From Croceicoccus mobilis (lineage in GTDB: Bacteria; Pseudomonadota; Alphaproteobacteria; Sphingomonadales; Sphingomonadaceae), in assembly GCF_001661965.1 (NCBI RefSeq), contig NZ_LYWZ01000027.1, forward strand, positions 245,067 to 309,066: a stretch of DNA of 64,000 bases, written 5' to 3'. Shown piece after piece: positions 62,733 through 64,000 of the stretch (position 1 is the stretch's first letter; every line of letters begins with the position of its first letter). Made by a program: the position numbers and the translations under genes. Below the pieces are notes generated by a model. The model was not told where the DNA came from and did no database searches. It saw only the letters and a program-made list of their open reading frames with translations.

Positions 62733-63059
62733 ATGAGCGCTACAAGGAACAAGTTTTCGCCAGAGTTTCGTGACCGCGCGGTGCGAATGGTGGATGAGCA
62801 CCGGGGGGATTACCCGTCGGAATGGGCAGCGTTGTCTTCGATTGCCGGGAAGGTTGGCTGCACGACCGAGACGCTGCGCCGCTGGTGCCGTGAGGAGGCG
62901 AGCCGACGAGCGGGACCAGCGGCGCAGGCCGCCAGCGACCGGGACCGGGTCAAGGCGCTGGAACGCGAAGTGAAGGAGTTGCGCCGGGCCAACGAGATAC
63001 TCCGCAAGGCATCCGCATATTTTGCTCAGGCGGAGCTCGACCGCCACGGCAAATGGTGA
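62733..63059 (+). CDS. IS3-family transposase OrfA
   Basis: A 108-residue DNA-binding subunit: the HTH ([47 protein letters not shown]) and a leucine-zipper-like coiled coil ([33 protein letters not shown]). GAGAAGGAG precedes the ATG. It ends inside the start of orfB, and the full transposase probably arises by a -1 frameshift or by coupling at the overlap. Confidence 0.93.
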   Translation: MSATRNKFSPEFRDRAVRMVDEHRGDYPSEWAALSSIAGKVGCTTETLRRWCREEASRRAGPAAQAASDRDRVKALEREVKELRRANEILRKASAYFAQAELDRHGKW

Positions 63060-63961
63060 TGTCGTTTATCGACACGCACCGTGAGGAACTGGGTATCGAG
63101 CCGATCTGCCGTGAACTGGCGATCGCCCCGTCCTCCTACCACGAGCATGCTGCCCGGCTTGCAGATCCTACCAGGCGTCCGGCCCGTGCCCGGCGCGATG
63201 ATGAGATCAAGGAAGAGATCAGGCGTGTCCATGACAACAACTTTGGCCTCTACGGTTCCCGCAAGGTCTGGCACCAGTTACGCCGCGAGGGCATCGCTGT
63301 GGCCAAGTGCACCGTGGAACGGTTGATGCGCACCATGTCGCTGGCAGGCGTGCGACGAGGCAAGACGACGGTCACGACCGTCAGCAACCCCAAGGCGCCG
63401 TGCCCGCTCGACAAGGTCAACCGCGAGTTCCGCGTCAGCCGGCCGAACGCTTTGTGGGTGGTCGACTTTACCTATGTCCACACCTGGGCCGGGTTCGTCT
63501 ACGTGGCATTTGTGATCGATGCCTATGCCCGCCGGATCGTGGGCTGGAAGGTCAGCACGTCGGCGACCGCCGGCTTCGTGCTCGATGCTCTGGAACAGGC
63601 GATCCATGCGCGCAGGCCTGGCCCTGATGACGGCCTGATCCATCACAGCGACAGGGGCGTCCAATATCTGGCCATGAACTACACCCAGCGCTTGGCAGAG
63701 GCCAACCTCGTCCCGTCCGTTGGCAGCGTTGGCGACAGTTACGACAACGCTTTGGCCGAGACGATCAACGGCCTCTACAAGGCGGAAGTGATCTGGCGGC
63801 AGCGATCATGGCCAAGCGTGTCGGCCGTGGAAATGGCAACGCTACGCTGGGTCGATTGGTTCAACAACCAGCGTCTGTTCGGCCCCATCGGGCACATCCC
63901 ACCCGCTGAGGCCGAAGCCAATTACTATGCAGCTAGAGGGAACCTCGATATGGTCGCATGA
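63053..63961 (+). CDS. IS3-family transposase OrfB (DDE integrase core)
   Basis: A 302-residue catalytic subunit: HTH_21-like [25 protein letters not shown], then the rve core with DDE residues in [34 protein letters not shown] (first Asp), [16 protein letters not shown] (second Asp) and [23 protein letters not shown] (Glu). It overlaps orfA by 7 bp in the -1 frame. Intact, so the element may still be active. Confidence 0.93.
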   Translation: MVMSFIDTHREELGIEPICRELAIAPSSYHEHAARLADPTRRPARARRDDEIKEEIRRVHDNNFGLYGSRKVWHQLRREGIAVAKCTVERLMRTMSLAGVRRGKTTVTTVSNPKAPCPLDKVNREFRVSRPNALWVVDFTYVHTWAGFVYVAFVIDAYARRIVGWKVSTSATAGFVLDALEQAIHARRPGPDDGLIHHSDRGVQYLAMNYTQRLAEANLVPSVGSVGDSYDNALAETINGLYKAEVIWRQRSWPSVSAVEMATLRWVDWFNNQRLFGPIGHIPPAEAEANYYAARGNLDMVA

Positions 63962-63974
63962 CTCAATTGAAACT

Positions 63975-64000
63975 GCCTCCGGAAAATCCGGGACGCTTCA
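63975..64000. repeat. Right inverted repeat of the IS3 element
   Basis: Complement of 62683-62708 with one mismatch; it ends at the last base of the window. Confidence 0.9.

Larger units (their letters stand above)
62683..64000 (+). mobile_element. IS3-family insertion sequence, complete
   Basis: A 1318-bp element with 26-bp terminal inverted repeats (62683-62708 and 63975-64000) that differ at one position (TCCCGGGTTTT against TCCCGGATTTT on reading inwards). It carries orfA and orfB in overlapping frames. The right repeat ends exactly at the last base of the window, so the 3-bp target duplication (CTC at 62680-62682 on the left) cannot be checked on the right. Confidence 0.92.

Overview
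The window is high-GC DNA of alphaproteobacterial type, most likely from a sphingomonad (Sphingomonadales, perhaps Erythrobacteraceae). The best marker is a LOV-HTH photoreceptor (5778-6368) that closely resembles EL222 of Erythrobacter litoralis. The heavy-metal genes and the YeiH/LysR, DUF4331/HupE and BigR modules also fit that group. No complete tRNA, rRNA or CRISPR array was found.

Left part (1-26.7 kb), core-like: a three-gene type I secretion-like operon whose ABC protein has lost its ATPase motifs (245-4423); a FAD oxidoreductase divergent from the LOV-HTH regulator, then a fasciclin protein; O-acetylhomoserine sulfhydrylase, an acyltransferase and a metallo-beta-lactamase-rhodanese protein; an MscS channel, an L,D-transpeptidase and small envelope proteins; YeiH with a divergent LysR regulator; a decayed helicase cut at an 8-bp tandem repeat (about 20.3-21.15 kb); and a DUF4331-DUF4331-TPR-HupE-ECF sigma-anti-sigma operon (21.4-26.7 kb).

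Junction (26.9-27.84 kb): two direct copies of a tRNA 3'-end-like sequence bracket a 0.92-kb segment holding one MltR-like gene flanked by two clusters of TGTGCCAA boxes. It looks like a minimal integrative element without an integrase.

Right part (28-62.5 kb), a metal and sulfur resistance island: envelope copper proteins (PcoA-type CopA, CopB, DUF2231, PepSY, Met/His-rich proteins); a CnrYXH-like sensor/anti-sigma/ECF sigma cassette; DUF411 and DUF5676 genes; a tightly coupled permease/glutaredoxin/channel/DUF305 operon; a sulfide/persulfide module (metallo-beta-lactamase-rhodanese, Blh-like dioxygenase, DUF442 phosphatase, BigR-like repressor, TSUP exporter, DoxX); a long cus-type operon (hypothetical, CusC, CusB, CusA, CusF, multicopper oxidase, copper P-type ATPase); then a CBS protein and an acetolactate synthase-like/aldehyde dehydrogenase pair. 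An IS3-family element (62683-64000) closes the window exactly at its right inverted repeat.

Main regulatory observation: five sites in the island share the arrangement TTGAGGG-N14-NRCGTA. They lie before cnrY, copA, the DUF411 gene, the Met/His-rich protein gene and the permease operon. I propose them as the regulon of the CnrH-like sigma factor. The sensor keeps all five CnrX metal-ligand positions, although the genes it appears to control are copper genes.
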